DNA of 39,769 nucleotides from Nucisporomicrobium flavum (GTDB lineage Bacteria > Actinomycetota > Actinomycetes > Mycobacteriales > Micromonosporaceae), in assembly GCF_016464385.1 (NCBI RefSeq), contig NZ_JADMLH010000022.1, positions 21,776 through 61,544 of the forward strand, given 5' to 3'. How positions within the stretch are numbered: the first letter of the stretch is position 1; each line of letters opens with the position of its first letter. The position numbers and the translations under genes were made by a program. The notes under the pieces were generated by a model, which was not told where the DNA came from, did not search any database, and worked only from the letters and a program-made list of their open reading frames with translations. This document shows positions 14,181 through 22,405 of this stretch, in pieces.

Positions 14181-15362
14181 GTGCGCAGACCCACGCCCTT
14201 CCTCGTCACTCTTCTGCTCGCCGCCGCCGTGGCCGGCTGCGGCGACGACTCGTCCGGTTCGGACGATCCCATCCACCTCGGCCAGATCGTGTCGCTGACC
14301 GGGAACTACTCGCCGCTGGGCAGCGAGAACCAGAAGTCGGTCGCGCTGGCGGTCGAACAGCTCAACAGCGCCGGCGGCATCGGCGGGCGGCGCGTCGAAC
14401 TGACCGTCCGCGACGACAAGAGCCTGCCCGACCAGGCCGTACTCGCCTTCAACGACCTCAAGAAGGACTCCGACGCGATCATCGGCTCGCCGTTCTCCAA
14501 CTCCGCGCTGGCGACCCTGCCGCTGGTCGACCGCGAGCAGATCCCGTACGTCTCGCTGACGCCCGCCGACGAGCAGGTGCGGCCGGTCCACCCGTACGTG
14601 TTCGTGGTCCCCGCGACGTCGGGCACGTACGCCGAGGCCACCCTCCGGTACCTGCAGGCGACGAAGGTCAGCCGGCTCGCCGTCGCGTACGACACCCGGA
14701 GCAGCTACGCCGTGGCCGGCTACAAGGGACTCCAGGCCGCCGCCGCGCGGTACGGCGTGACTCTGGAACCCGTCGAGGAGTTCCAGACCACCGCCACCGA
14801 GTTCGGCGCGGTCTTCACCCACGTCCGGTCCTCGGCCGCGCAGGCGCTCATGGTGTGGGCCACCGGCGCCCCCGCGGTCGCGCTCACCAAGCAGTACGCG
14901 GCCGCCGGCCTGAAGATCCCGCTCATCCTCACCGGCGCCCAGGCGAGCAAGCTGTTCCTGGACCCGGCCGGTCCCGCCGCCGAGGGCGCCACCGTGGCGA
15001 GCTCCATCGGCGTGGTCGGCGACGCCCTGCCGGCCGGCGCGCAGAAGACCGCGGTCGAGGAGCTGGCCACGGCGTTCCGCACCAAGTACGGCTACCCGCC
15101 GCCGCAGTTCGCCCAGGACGGCTACAGCGGGGTGAAGCTGCTGGCCGCCGCGATCGCCAAGGCGGGCGGGACCGACCGGGCGAAGGTCCGCGACGCCCTG
15201 GAGGGCCTCACGCTCACCACGCCGAACGGCACCTACCGCTACTCGGCCACCGACCACAGCGGACTGACCGCCGACTACATCGCCCTGACCACCGTACGGT
15301 CCGGGGCGTTCGTGCCCACCGACTACACCAAGGCGAAGTTCGCCACGCTCGGCGGCCGGTGA
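14181..15362 (+). CDS. Liv-type ABC transporter substrate-binding lipoprotein
   Basis: 393 aa from GTG 14181, with AGGAGG (14170-14175) 5 nt upstream. N-terminus RRPTPFLVTLLLAAAVAGC is a lipoprotein signal; the lipid-anchored Cys is C20. The mature part is a type I periplasmic-binding fold of the branched-chain amino acid/amide family (HLGQIVSLTGNYSPLGSENQ, AVEQLNSAGGIGGRRVEL). Relatives bind amino acids, urea or aromatic acids; p-coumarate-binding members with Liv-type transporters are known in Rhodopseudomonas. It is first in a run of nine overlapped genes ending with an acyl-CoA ligase, which argues for a carboxylic acid ligand. Its stop overlaps the next ATG (TGATG). Confidence 0.9.
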   Translation: MRRPTPFLVTLLLAAAVAGCGDDSSGSDDPIHLGQIVSLTGNYSPLGSENQKSVALAVEQLNSAGGIGGRRVELTVRDDKSLPDQAVLAFNDLKKDSDAIIGSPFSNSALATLPLVDREQIPYVSLTPADEQVRPVHPYVFVVPATSGTYAEATLRYLQATKVSRLAVAYDTRSSYAVAGYKGLQAAAARYGVTLEPVEEFQTTATEFGAVFTHVRSSAAQALMVWATGAPAVALTKQYAAAGLKIPLILTGAQASKLFLDPAGPAAEGATVASSIGVVGDALPAGAQKTAVEELATAFRTKYGYPPPQFAQDGYSGVKLLAAAIAKAGGTDRAKVRDALEGLTLTTPNGTYRYSATDHSGLTADYIALTTVRSGAFVPTDYTKAKFATLGGR

Positions 15363-16138
15363 TGGCAGCCGGAGCCGCCCTGGCGGTCTCCGGGGCGAGC
15401 CGGGCGTTCGGCGGCGTGTACGCCGTCCGCGACGTCAGCCTGACCCTTGCGCCCGGCGAGCTGCGCGGGCTCATCGGCCCGAACGGCGCCGGCAAGTCGA
15501 CCCTGTTCGCCCTCATCGGCGGCCAGCTGCGCGCGGACACCGGCACCGTACGGCTGGACGGCACGCGGATCGACCGGCTGCCCGCCGACCGCCGGGCCCG
15601 GCTCGGCGTCGGCGTGGTGTTCCAGGCGGCCCGCGTCTTCCCCGGCATGACCGTGCTGGAGAACGTGATGGTGGGCGCGCACGGCACGACCGGGGCCGGG
15701 TTCGTGGCGGCGGTGCTGCGGCTGCCCGCCCACCACCGCGAGGAACGGCTGATCCGCGACCGCGCCCGCGCGTGCCTGGCCCGGACCGGGCTGGCCGGCT
15801 GGGCGGACCGCCCGGCCGAGGCGCTGCCGCTGGGTCAGCAACGCGCCCTGCAACTGGCCCGGGCGCTGTGCGGGCAACCCCGGCTGCTGCTGCTCGACGA
15901 GCCCGCCTCCGGGTTGCGCGCGGCCGAGCGGGAGCGGCTGTCGGCGCTGCTGACCGAGCTGCGCGCCGAGGGGATCACCATGCTGCTCGTCGAGCACGAC
16001 GTCGCGTTCGTGATGCGGGTTGCCGACCGCGTCACCGTGCTCGACCTGGGACGGGTCATCGCCGAGGGCTCCCCCGCCGACGTCCGCGCCGACCCGGTGG
16101 TGATCGACGCGTACCTGGGCGCCGGGAGCCCGGCGTGA
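15362..16138 (+). CDS. ABC transporter ATPase, LivG type
   Basis: 258 aa, ATG 15362 overlapping the binding-protein stop; GTG 15359 is an alternative. Walker A GPNGAGKST is near residue 40. The signature is PLGQQRALQLARAL rather than LSGGQ, which is usual in LivG. Walker B reads LLLLDEP and the switch His is in LVEHD. The adaptor-type C-terminus ends with the LivG-like AEGSPADVRADPVVIDAYLG. It powers uptake together with the LivF-type partner, encoded by a gene overlapping its end by 4 bp. Confidence 0.93.
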   Translation: MAAGAALAVSGASRAFGGVYAVRDVSLTLAPGELRGLIGPNGAGKSTLFALIGGQLRADTGTVRLDGTRIDRLPADRRARLGVGVVFQAARVFPGMTVLENVMVGAHGTTGAGFVAAVLRLPAHHREERLIRDRARACLARTGLAGWADRPAEALPLGQQRALQLARALCGQPRLLLLDEPASGLRAAERERLSALLTELRAEGITMLLVEHDVAFVMRVADRVTVLDLGRVIAEGSPADVRADPVVIDAYLGAGSPA

Positions 16139-16824
16139 GCGCGGTCGCCGAGACCCGCGGGCTCGTCGTGCGGTACGCCGGTGCCACCGCACTGGACGGT
16201 GTCGACCTGACGGTCGGCGAGCACGAGCTGGTCGCGCTGATCGGCGCCAACGGCGCGGGCAAGACGAGCCTCGTCCGCGCACTGTCCGGTCTGGTCCGGC
16301 CGGACGCCGGTCAGGTCCTCGTGCACGGGCGGCTGGCGCAGGTGCCCGAGGGCCGCGAGATGTTCGCCGGGCTCAGCGTCGACGACAACCTGCGCCTCGG
16401 CGGCTGGCGGAACGGCCGTGCGGGACGGGCCACCGGGCCGGTCTACGAGCTCATGCCGGAGCTGACCGCGGTGCGGCACCGCGCGGCCGGCACGCTCTCC
16501 GGCGGTCAGCAGCAGATGGTGGCGATCGGGCGCGCGCTGATGGCGCGGCCGGACGTGCTCGTCGTCGACGAACTCAGCCTCGGCCTGGCCCCGAAGGTCG
16601 TCGACATGCTCGTCGGCCACCTGCGGCGGTTGCACGCCGAGCGCGGGCTGGCGGTACTGCTGATCGAGCAGAACGCCCGCCTCGCCCTCGAGCTGTGCGA
16701 CCGCGGGTACGTGCTGGAGGCCGGCCGGATCGTGCTGCACGGCGACGCCGACCGGCTCGCCCGCGATCCCCGCGTGGCCGCCGCCTACCTGGGCGGGCAC
16801 GTCGCGGCGGAGGAGCCGCGATGA
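16135..16824 (+). CDS. ABC transporter ATPase, LivF type
   Basis: 229 aa from GTG 16135, overlapping the LivG stop (GTGA). Walker A GANGAGKTS, the LivF-typical VPEGREMFAGLSVDDNL, signature TLSGGQQQMVAIGRAL, Walker B VLVVDELSLGLAP and switch His position occupied by LIEQN are visible. The Q-for-H switch (EQN) is common in LivF. It forms the heterodimeric ATPase with the upstream gene product. Its stop overlaps the permease start (ATGA). Confidence 0.93.
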   Translation: MSAVAETRGLVVRYAGATALDGVDLTVGEHELVALIGANGAGKTSLVRALSGLVRPDAGQVLVHGRLAQVPEGREMFAGLSVDDNLRLGGWRNGRAGRATGPVYELMPELTAVRHRAAGTLSGGQQQMVAIGRALMARPDVLVVDELSLGLAPKVVDMLVGHLRRLHAERGLAVLLIEQNARLALELCDRGYVLEAGRIVLHGDADRLARDPRVAAAYLGGHVAAEEPR

Positions 16825-17681
16825 GCGATCTGCTGGGATATCTGCTCACCGGGCTCGGCATCGGCGCCGGTTTCGCGCTCGTCGGCAGCGGCATGGTGGT
16901 CATCCACCGGGTGACCCGGGTGGTCAACCTGGCCCAGGGCGCGTTCGCGGTCCTGGCGGCGATGCTCACCTCCGCGCTGCTGGCGACCGGGCTGCCGCAC
17001 GGACTCGCCGAGGGTGCCGGCGTGCTCGTGGCGGCGGGCGCCGGCGTGCTGACCGGGATCGTGGCGATCGGCCGGCCCGGCACGGAACCCGGGGCGGCGC
17101 TGATCATCACGCTCGGCCTCGGCGTGCTCGCGTACGCCGTGGAGGTGACCGTGTGGGGTGACCAGCCGCGGTCGTACGCCGGGCTGCCGGGGGCGGTCAC
17201 GCTGGGCGGCGCCCGGATCCAGGCGCACTACCTGCTCGTCATCGCCGTCACGCTGCCGGTGTTCGCCGCGCTGATGGCGTTCTTCCGCGGCACCGACCCG
17301 GGCAAGGCGCTGACCGCGTGCGCGGAGAACCCGTACGCGGCCCGGGTGGTCGGCATCGACGTCCGCCGGATGGGCCTGCTCGCGTTCGGGCTGGGCGGCG
17401 CCCTGGGCGGCCTCGCCGGAGTGCTGCTCACCCCGGTGCAGCAGGTGACCTTCGACAGCGACGTGACCCTGATCGTCAACGGCTTCGCCGCCGCGGTGCT
17501 CGGCGGGCTGACCCGCCCGGGGGTCGCCCTCGCCGGTGGGCTGCTGCTGGGCGTGGCGCAGACGCTGATCGCCGGGTACGGCGGCGGCGCGCACCAGCTC
17601 GAGATCGCGCTGCTGGTGATGCTCGCCGTGATGGTCGCGCAGGCCGTCCGCGCCGGTTCGGTCCGGGAGGTGGCCCGATGA
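16821..17681 (+). CDS. ABC transporter permease, LivH type
   Basis: 286 aa, ATG 16821 in an ATGA overlap. Highly hydrophobic with about eight membrane segments. The family block RVTRVVNLAQGAFAVLAAML is near residues 31-50, and AENPYAARVVGIDVRRM marks the cytoplasmic coupling loop facing the ATPases. It forms the translocation pore with the LivM-type partner. Confidence 0.93.
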   Translation: MSDLLGYLLTGLGIGAGFALVGSGMVVIHRVTRVVNLAQGAFAVLAAMLTSALLATGLPHGLAEGAGVLVAAGAGVLTGIVAIGRPGTEPGAALIITLGLGVLAYAVEVTVWGDQPRSYAGLPGAVTLGGARIQAHYLLVIAVTLPVFAALMAFFRGTDPGKALTACAENPYAARVVGIDVRRMGLLAFGLGGALGGLAGVLLTPVQQVTFDSDVTLIVNGFAAAVLGGLTRPGVALAGGLLLGVAQTLIAGYGGGAHQLEIALLVMLAVMVAQAVRAGSVREVAR

Positions 17682-18628
17682 GAACCCGTACGGTGCTCGC
17701 CGCCGCCGCGGTCACGCTGGCGCTGCCCCTGTTGCTGCCGGAACGGCACCTGCCCGTGTACGTCCTGCTGCTGCTGGCCGCCACGGTCACGGCCGGGGTG
17801 TCGCTGCTGATGGGGTACGCCGGTCAGGTGTCGCTGGGCCAGGCGGCGTTCTACGCGATCGGGGCGTACGCAGCCGGGCTGTCGGCCGTGCACGGCGTAC
17901 CGACGCTGATCGGGCTGCTCGTCGCGCCCGTCGTCGCGGCGCTCGCCGCCGTGGTGGTCGGTGCTCCCCTGCTGCGCCTGCGCGGGCACCACCTGGCATT
18001 CGCCACGCTCGCCGTGCACCTGATCCTGCTGTCGCTGCTCGGGCAGGGCACCTGGGCCGGCGGCGCGATCGGCCTGCAGGGCATCCCGCCGCTGTCCCTG
18101 GCGGGCACGCCGCTGCGCGACGACGTCGGGTACGCGTACGTGGCCTGGGCTGTGCTCGCCGTGGTGCTGCTGATCAGCCACAACGTCGTCGACTCGCGGG
18201 CGGGCCGGGGCCTGCGCGCGGCGGCCGGCAGCGAGATCGCGGCGGCCGCCGGCGGCGTACCCGTGGGCGGTTACCGGCTCGTGGTCTTCGCGCTCTCCGC
18301 GGCGTTCGCGGGCCTGGCCGGCGGCGTGTACGCCTTCTACCTCGGCTACCTCGGGCCCGGCTCGTTCCCGCTGCTGCTGTCCATCGAGGTCGTCGTGATG
18401 GCCGTGGTCGGCGGGCTCGGCACGATCACCGGGCCGGTCGTCGGCGCCGCCGTCATCACGCTGCTGGTGCAGGCGCTCAACGAGCTCGGCACCCGGCCGG
18501 GCATGCCGAGCTACGCCCCGGCCGCGCTGTCCTACGCGGTCTACGCGCTGCTGCTCATCGCCGTGGTCCGCTACCTGCCCCGCGGCATCGTCCCCGCGGT
18601 GGCCGTGCTCCGGAAGGGAACGTCATGA
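17678..18628 (+). CDS. ABC transporter permease, LivM type
   Basis: 316 aa, ATG 17678 in an ATGA overlap with the LivH-type gene. About nine to ten membrane segments. Family landmarks are LLMGYAGQVSLGQAAFYAIGA, RLRGHHLAFATLA, and VVMAVVGGLGTITGPVVGAA near the C-terminus. It completes the five-component transporter. The stop overlaps the ATG of the SDR gene, so transport and catabolism are translationally coupled. Confidence 0.93.
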   Translation: MRTRTVLAAAAVTLALPLLLPERHLPVYVLLLLAATVTAGVSLLMGYAGQVSLGQAAFYAIGAYAAGLSAVHGVPTLIGLLVAPVVAALAAVVVGAPLLRLRGHHLAFATLAVHLILLSLLGQGTWAGGAIGLQGIPPLSLAGTPLRDDVGYAYVAWAVLAVVLLISHNVVDSRAGRGLRAAAGSEIAAAAGGVPVGGYRLVVFALSAAFAGLAGGVYAFYLGYLGPGSFPLLLSIEVVVMAVVGGLGTITGPVVGAAVITLLVQALNELGTRPGMPSYAPAALSYAVYALLLIAVVRYLPRGIVPAVAVLRKGTS

Positions 18629-19536
18629 GACTGGACGGCAAGGTGGCGATCGTGACGGGCAGCGGACGGGGGCTCGGCCTCGCGTACGCCAAAGCGCTCG
18701 CCGCGGCCGGCGCGGCGGTCGTGGTCAACGACCTCGACGCCGAGGCGGTGGACAACGCGGTGGCGCAGATCGCGGGTGCGGGCGGCCGGGCCACGGGGGT
18801 GGCCGCCCGCGTCGGCGACAGCGCGACGGCCCGGGCGCTCGCCGACGCCGCGATCGACGGGTTCGGCCGGCTCGACGTGATGGTCACCAACGCCGGCGTG
18901 CTGCGGGACCGGGTGCTGTGGAAGATGACCGACGACGACTTCGACACGGTCGTCCGGGTGCACCTGCGCGGGACGTTCACCTGCGCCCGCGAGGCCGCGG
19001 TCCGCATGCGCGAGCAGGGCGGGGGCGGCCGGCTCATCCTGATCTCGTCGCCGGCGGGCCAGCGCGGGAACTTCGGCCAGACCAACTACGCCGCCGCCAA
19101 GGCCGGGATCGCCGCCATGGCCCGCACGTGGGCGCTCGAGCTGGCCCGCAGCGGCATCACGGTGAACGCGGTCGTGCCGGTCGCCGCCACCGAGATGACC
19201 CGGACGATCCCGGCCTTCGCGCCGGTGATCGAGGAGTCCGAGCGGACCGGCCGGCCGCTGCCCGGGTGGCTGCGCCACGACGAGGGACTGGGCACCCCGG
19301 AGGACGCGGCCGGCCTGGTGGTGTTCCTTGCCTCGGACGCCGCGAAGGACGTCACCGGCCAGGCGATCGGCATCGGCGGCGACCGGCTCGCGCTGTGGGG
19401 GCATCCGTACGAGAAATCCGTGGCGTTCCGGGACGGCGGGTGGAGCGCCGACGCGATCGCCGAGGCGTGGCACGGCGGGATCGGCGCCGAGCCCGAGGCG
19501 TACGGCATCCCCGCGCCAAAGGCCCCGGAGGCGTAG
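18625..19536 (+). CDS. SDR oxidoreductase, probable 3-hydroxyacyl-CoA dehydrogenase
   Basis: 303 aa, ATG 18625 overlapping the permease stop. Classical SDR: TGSGRGLG (11-18), D36 after beta-2 (NAD preference), NAG (89-91), S142, Y155 and K159 in YAAAK. The N-terminal part resembles the dehydrogenase domain of peroxisomal multifunctional enzymes and FabG. About 50 residues after the core (WGHPYEKSVAFRDGGW and on) are typical of the MFE-2-like actinobacterial branch. Placed between transporter and amidohydrolase, it would oxidise the 3-hydroxyacyl-CoA made by the MaoC hydratase to the 3-ketoacyl-CoA. That is the role of CouN in Rhodococcus p-hydroxycinnamate degradation. Substrate is inferred from context. 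Confidence 0.82.
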   Translation: MRLDGKVAIVTGSGRGLGLAYAKALAAAGAAVVVNDLDAEAVDNAVAQIAGAGGRATGVAARVGDSATARALADAAIDGFGRLDVMVTNAGVLRDRVLWKMTDDDFDTVVRVHLRGTFTCAREAAVRMREQGGGGRLILISSPAGQRGNFGQTNYAAAKAGIAAMARTWALELARSGITVNAVVPVAATEMTRTIPAFAPVIEESERTGRPLPGWLRHDEGLGTPEDAAGLVVFLASDAAKDVTGQAIGIGGDRLALWGHPYEKSVAFRDGGWSADAIAEAWHGGIGAEPEAYGIPAPKAPEA

Positions 19537-20418
19537 ATGGACGTCGGGTCGCTGACCGCGATCGACGTGCACACGCACGCCGAGATCAGCCGGGACGGGC
19601 ACCCCTCGCTCGACCCGGAGCTGATGGGCGCCTCCGCGGCGTACTTCGGGGTGGGCGCGGGCCGGCAGCCGACGATCGACGAGACCGCGCGGTACTACCG
19701 GGAGCGCCGGATGGCCGCCGTGGTCTTCACCGTCGACGCGGAGCACACCACCGGGCATCCCCGCATCGGCAACGAGGAGGTCGCCGCGAGCTGCGCGGAG
19801 CACCCGGACGTGCTCATCCCGTTCGCCAGCGTCGACCCGCACAAGGGGCGTGCGGGGGTGCGCGAGGCACGCCGGCTGGTCGCCGAGCACGGTGTCCGCG
19901 GCTTCAAGTTCCATCCGAGCCTGCAGGGCTTCGCGCCGGACGACCGGATGGCGTACCCGCTGTACGAGGCGATCGAGGAGCTCGGCGTGCCCGCGCTGTT
20001 CCACACGGGACAGACCGGCATCGGGGCGGGCGTCCGCGGCGGGGGCGGGATCCGGCTGCGGTACTCGAACCCGATGCTCGTGGACGACGTGGCCGTCGAC
20101 TTCCCGGACCTGCGGATCATCCTGGCCCACCCGTCGTTCCCGTGGCAGGACGAGGCGCTGGCGGTGGCCACCCACAAGCCGCACGTGTACATCGACCTGT
20201 CCGGCTGGTCGCCGAAGTACTTCCCGCCGCAGCTGGTGCGTTACGCCAACTCGCTGCTGCGGGACAAGGTGCTGTTCGGCTCGGACTACCCGGTCATCAC
20301 CCCGGACCGCTGGCTGGCCGACTTCGAGCGGCTCGACATCAAGCCGGAGGTCCGGCCGAAGATCCTCAAGGAGAACGCCGCCCGCCTGCTGGGCCTGGAC
20401 GAGGAGGACGCATCGTGA
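19537..20418 (+). CDS. Amidohydrolase-2 family metalloenzyme, probable 3-ketoacyl-CoA hydrolase (CouO-like)
   Basis: 293 aa, ATG 19537 directly abutting the SDR stop. TIM-barrel metal motif DVHTH gives H12 and H14; H156 (FHTG), H198 (AHPS) and D250 (GSDYP) complete the site, and H126 lies in FKFHP. The ACMSD-like amidohydrolase-2 family includes decarboxylases and hydrolases. In hydroxycinnamate clusters a member (CouO of Rhodococcus jostii RHA1) cleaves aryl-3-ketoacyl-CoA to the benzoate and acetyl-CoA without a thiolase. Here no thiolase is encoded, and the enzyme sits between the 3-hydroxyacyl-CoA dehydrogenase and the MaoC hydratase, which fits that job. A decarboxylase acting on another acid is the alternative. 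Confidence 0.78.
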   Translation: MDVGSLTAIDVHTHAEISRDGHPSLDPELMGASAAYFGVGAGRQPTIDETARYYRERRMAAVVFTVDAEHTTGHPRIGNEEVAASCAEHPDVLIPFASVDPHKGRAGVREARRLVAEHGVRGFKFHPSLQGFAPDDRMAYPLYEAIEELGVPALFHTGQTGIGAGVRGGGGIRLRYSNPMLVDDVAVDFPDLRIILAHPSFPWQDEALAVATHKPHVYIDLSGWSPKYFPPQLVRYANSLLRDKVLFGSDYPVITPDRWLADFERLDIKPEVRPKILKENAARLLGLDEEDAS

Positions 20419-20870
20419 TCACCGTCGACGGGCTGCCCGCGCTCACCGAGCTGGCCGGCCGGGACCTGGGCCACAGCGACTGGCTCGAGATCACCCAGGA
20501 CCGGGTGGACCGGTTCGCCGACGCCACCGGCGACCACCAGTGGATCCATGTCGATCCCGAGCGGGCCTCGTCGGGCCCGTTCGGCGGCACGATCGCGCAC
20601 GGGTACCTCACGCTGTCGCTGGTCATCCCGCTGTTCACCGCGCTGCTCGAGGTGCGCGGCGTGGGTATGAGCATCAACTACGGCCTCGAGAAGGTCCGGT
20701 TCCCGAACCCCGTCCGGGTGGGCTCGAAGGTACGGCTCGCCGCCACCGTGGCCGAGGTGACCAGCGTCTCGGGCGGCGGCGTGCAGATGGTGCTCGACTT
20801 CACCGTGGAGATCGAGGGCCAGGCCAAGCCGGCCTGCGTCGCCCGGGCCGTCTACCGCCATTACGCATGA
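20415..20870 (+). CDS. MaoC-like hot-dog enoyl-CoA hydratase
   Basis: 151 aa from GTG 20415, overlapping the amidohydrolase stop (GTGA), with GAGGAGG upstream. Residues 37-45 read ATGDHQWIH, the hydratase-2 motif with D40 and H45. GPFGGTIAHGYLTLSL (54-69) is the conserved substrate-loop block. Such single hot-dog domain proteins hydrate trans-2-enoyl-CoA to (R)-3-hydroxyacyl-CoA. Here the likely substrate is a cinnamoyl-CoA type thioester. The product would be oxidised by the SDR upstream. Confidence 0.88.
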   Translation: MITVDGLPALTELAGRDLGHSDWLEITQDRVDRFADATGDHQWIHVDPERASSGPFGGTIAHGYLTLSLVIPLFTALLEVRGVGMSINYGLEKVRFPNPVRVGSKVRLAATVAEVTSVSGGGVQMVLDFTVEIEGQAKPACVARAVYRHYA

Positions 20871-22405
20871 CGCCCACCGTCCCGGCCCGCAACACCGGTC
20901 TCGGTTCCTGGCCGGCCCGGCGCGCGGCCATGTCGCCCGGCAGCAACGCCCTGGTCTTCCGCGGCGACGCCGTCACGTACGCCCAGTTGTTCGATCGGGT
21001 CACCCGGCTCGCCGCGCGGCTGCGGTCCGGCGGCGTGCAGCGCGGCGACCGGGTCGCGTACCTCGGGCCGAACCATCCCGCCTTCGTCGAGACGATGTTC
21101 GCCACGCACCTGCTCGGCGCGATCTTCGTGCCGCTGAACTTCCGGCTGGCCGCGCCGGAGGTCGACTACATGCTCCGGCACAGCGGGACGGTCGCGCTCG
21201 TCCACGCCCCCACCAGCGCATTCTCCGTGCGGCCCGGCACGGTCGTCGAGGTCGGCGACGCGTACGAGGAATGGCTCGCCGCCGCCGGTGAGCCCGAGCC
21301 GCTCGACGTGGCGGTCGGCATGGACGACCCGGCCTTCATCCTCTACACCTCGGGCACCACCGGCCGGCCGAAGGGCGCCGTGCTGACCCACGCGAACGTC
21401 TTCTGGAACTGCTCCAACCTGCTCGTCGGGGTGGATGTCGCGAGCGACGAGATGACGCTGATCGGGGCGCCGCTGTTCCACGTCGCCGCGCTCAACCAGT
21501 GCCTGCTGCCGACGTTCCTCAAGGGCGGGTGCAGCGTGCTCATGCCGTCCTGGGACGTCGACGAGGCGCTCGAGCTGATCCCCCGCTACGGCATCACGTG
21601 GATGTTCGGCGTGGCGGCGATGTTCGCGGGGCTGGCCCAGTCGCCACGCTGGCCCGGCGCGGACCTGTCGTCGCTGCGCAGCGTGATGTCCGGGGGCGCC
21701 GCCGTGCCCGAGTCGCTGATCCTGGCGTACCAGGAACGCGGGCTGACGTTCTGCCAGGGGTACGGGATGACGGAGACCGCGCCGGGCGCCACCTTCCTCG
21801 AGGCGCGGGAGAGCCGTACGCACGTCGGCTCGGCGGGGTTGCCGGTCTTCTTCGCCGTTGTGCGCTGCGTACGGCCGGACCTGACCGACGCGCCGGCTGG
21901 GGAAACGGGCGAGGTGCTGGTCCGCGGCCCGAACGTGACGCCCGGCTACTGGAACGACGCCGAGGCCACCCGGGACGCGTTCACGGCCGACGGCTGGTTC
22001 CGCTCCGGTGACCTCGCCCGGGTCGACACGGCCGGTCACCTGTACGTCGTCGACCGCCTCAAGGACATGTACATCTCCGGCGGCGAGAACGTGTACCCGG
22101 CCGAGGTGGAGTCGGTGATCTTCGAGCATCCCGCCGTCGCGGAGGCCGCGGTGGTCGGGGTGAGCGACCCGGTGTGGGGCGAGGTAGGCCGGGCCTTCGT
22201 CGTGCCGATGCCCGGCGCGACGCTGGACGGCGACGAGCTGCGGGGCTTCCTGGTGCCCCGGCTGGCGAAGTACAAGATCCCCGTCCACGTCGACGTCGTC
22301 CCGGCTCTCCCGCGGACCGGATCGGGGAAGGTACGCAAAGACGAGTTGCGGCGCCTACCGGGAGAGCATGAAGCCGGTCACGGCCGGGGCGAAGGCGGAA
22401 CCTAG
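20867..22405 (+). CDS. Acyl/aryl-CoA ligase (ANL superfamily), last gene of the aromatic-acid operon
   Basis: 512 aa, ATG 20867 in an ATGA overlap. ANL motifs: P-loop YTSGTTGRPKG (160-170), QGYGMTE (297-303), RSGDLA (379-384), hinge/adenylation D396 region VVDRLKDMYISGGENVYP, and catalytic K488 in GSGKVRK. It would activate the imported carboxylate with ATP and CoA, starting the pathway. Similarity to 4-coumarate/long-chain CoA ligases is general; the aryl assignment rests on context. The last about 18 residues after the conserved end are polar and Gly/His-rich and overlap the convergent esterase gene by 51 bp, so they are probably a non-essential tail. Confidence 0.9.
   Translation: MTPTVPARNTGLGSWPARRAAMSPGSNALVFRGDAVTYAQLFDRVTRLAARLRSGGVQRGDRVAYLGPNHPAFVETMFATHLLGAIFVPLNFRLAAPEVDYMLRHSGTVALVHAPTSAFSVRPGTVVEVGDAYEEWLAAAGEPEPLDVAVGMDDPAFILYTSGTTGRPKGAVLTHANVFWNCSNLLVGVDVASDEMTLIGAPLFHVAALNQCLLPTFLKGGCSVLMPSWDVDEALELIPRYGITWMFGVAAMFAGLAQSPRWPGADLSSLRSVMSGGAAVPESLILAYQERGLTFCQGYGMTETAPGATFLEARESRTHVGSAGLPVFFAVVRCVRPDLTDAPAGETGEVLVRGPNVTPGYWNDAEATRDAFTADGWFRSGDLARVDTAGHLYVVDRLKDMYISGGENVYPAEVESVIFEHPAVAEAAVVGVSDPVWGEVGRAFVVPMPGATLDGDELRGFLVPRLAKYKIPVHVDVVPALPRTGSGKVRKDELRRLPGEHEAGHGRGEGGT

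Noticed and set aside
13265..14272. Longer second PaaX-like protein starting at 14272
   Set aside because: The extension crosses the divergent promoter and overlaps the lipoprotein start. A -10 hexamer exactly 7 nt before ATG 14086 supports the short form.
15840..15870. Lack of LSGGQ in the LivG-type ATPase as a sign of inactivation
   Set aside because: LivG-type ATPases normally carry a GQQR-type signature here; other motifs are intact.
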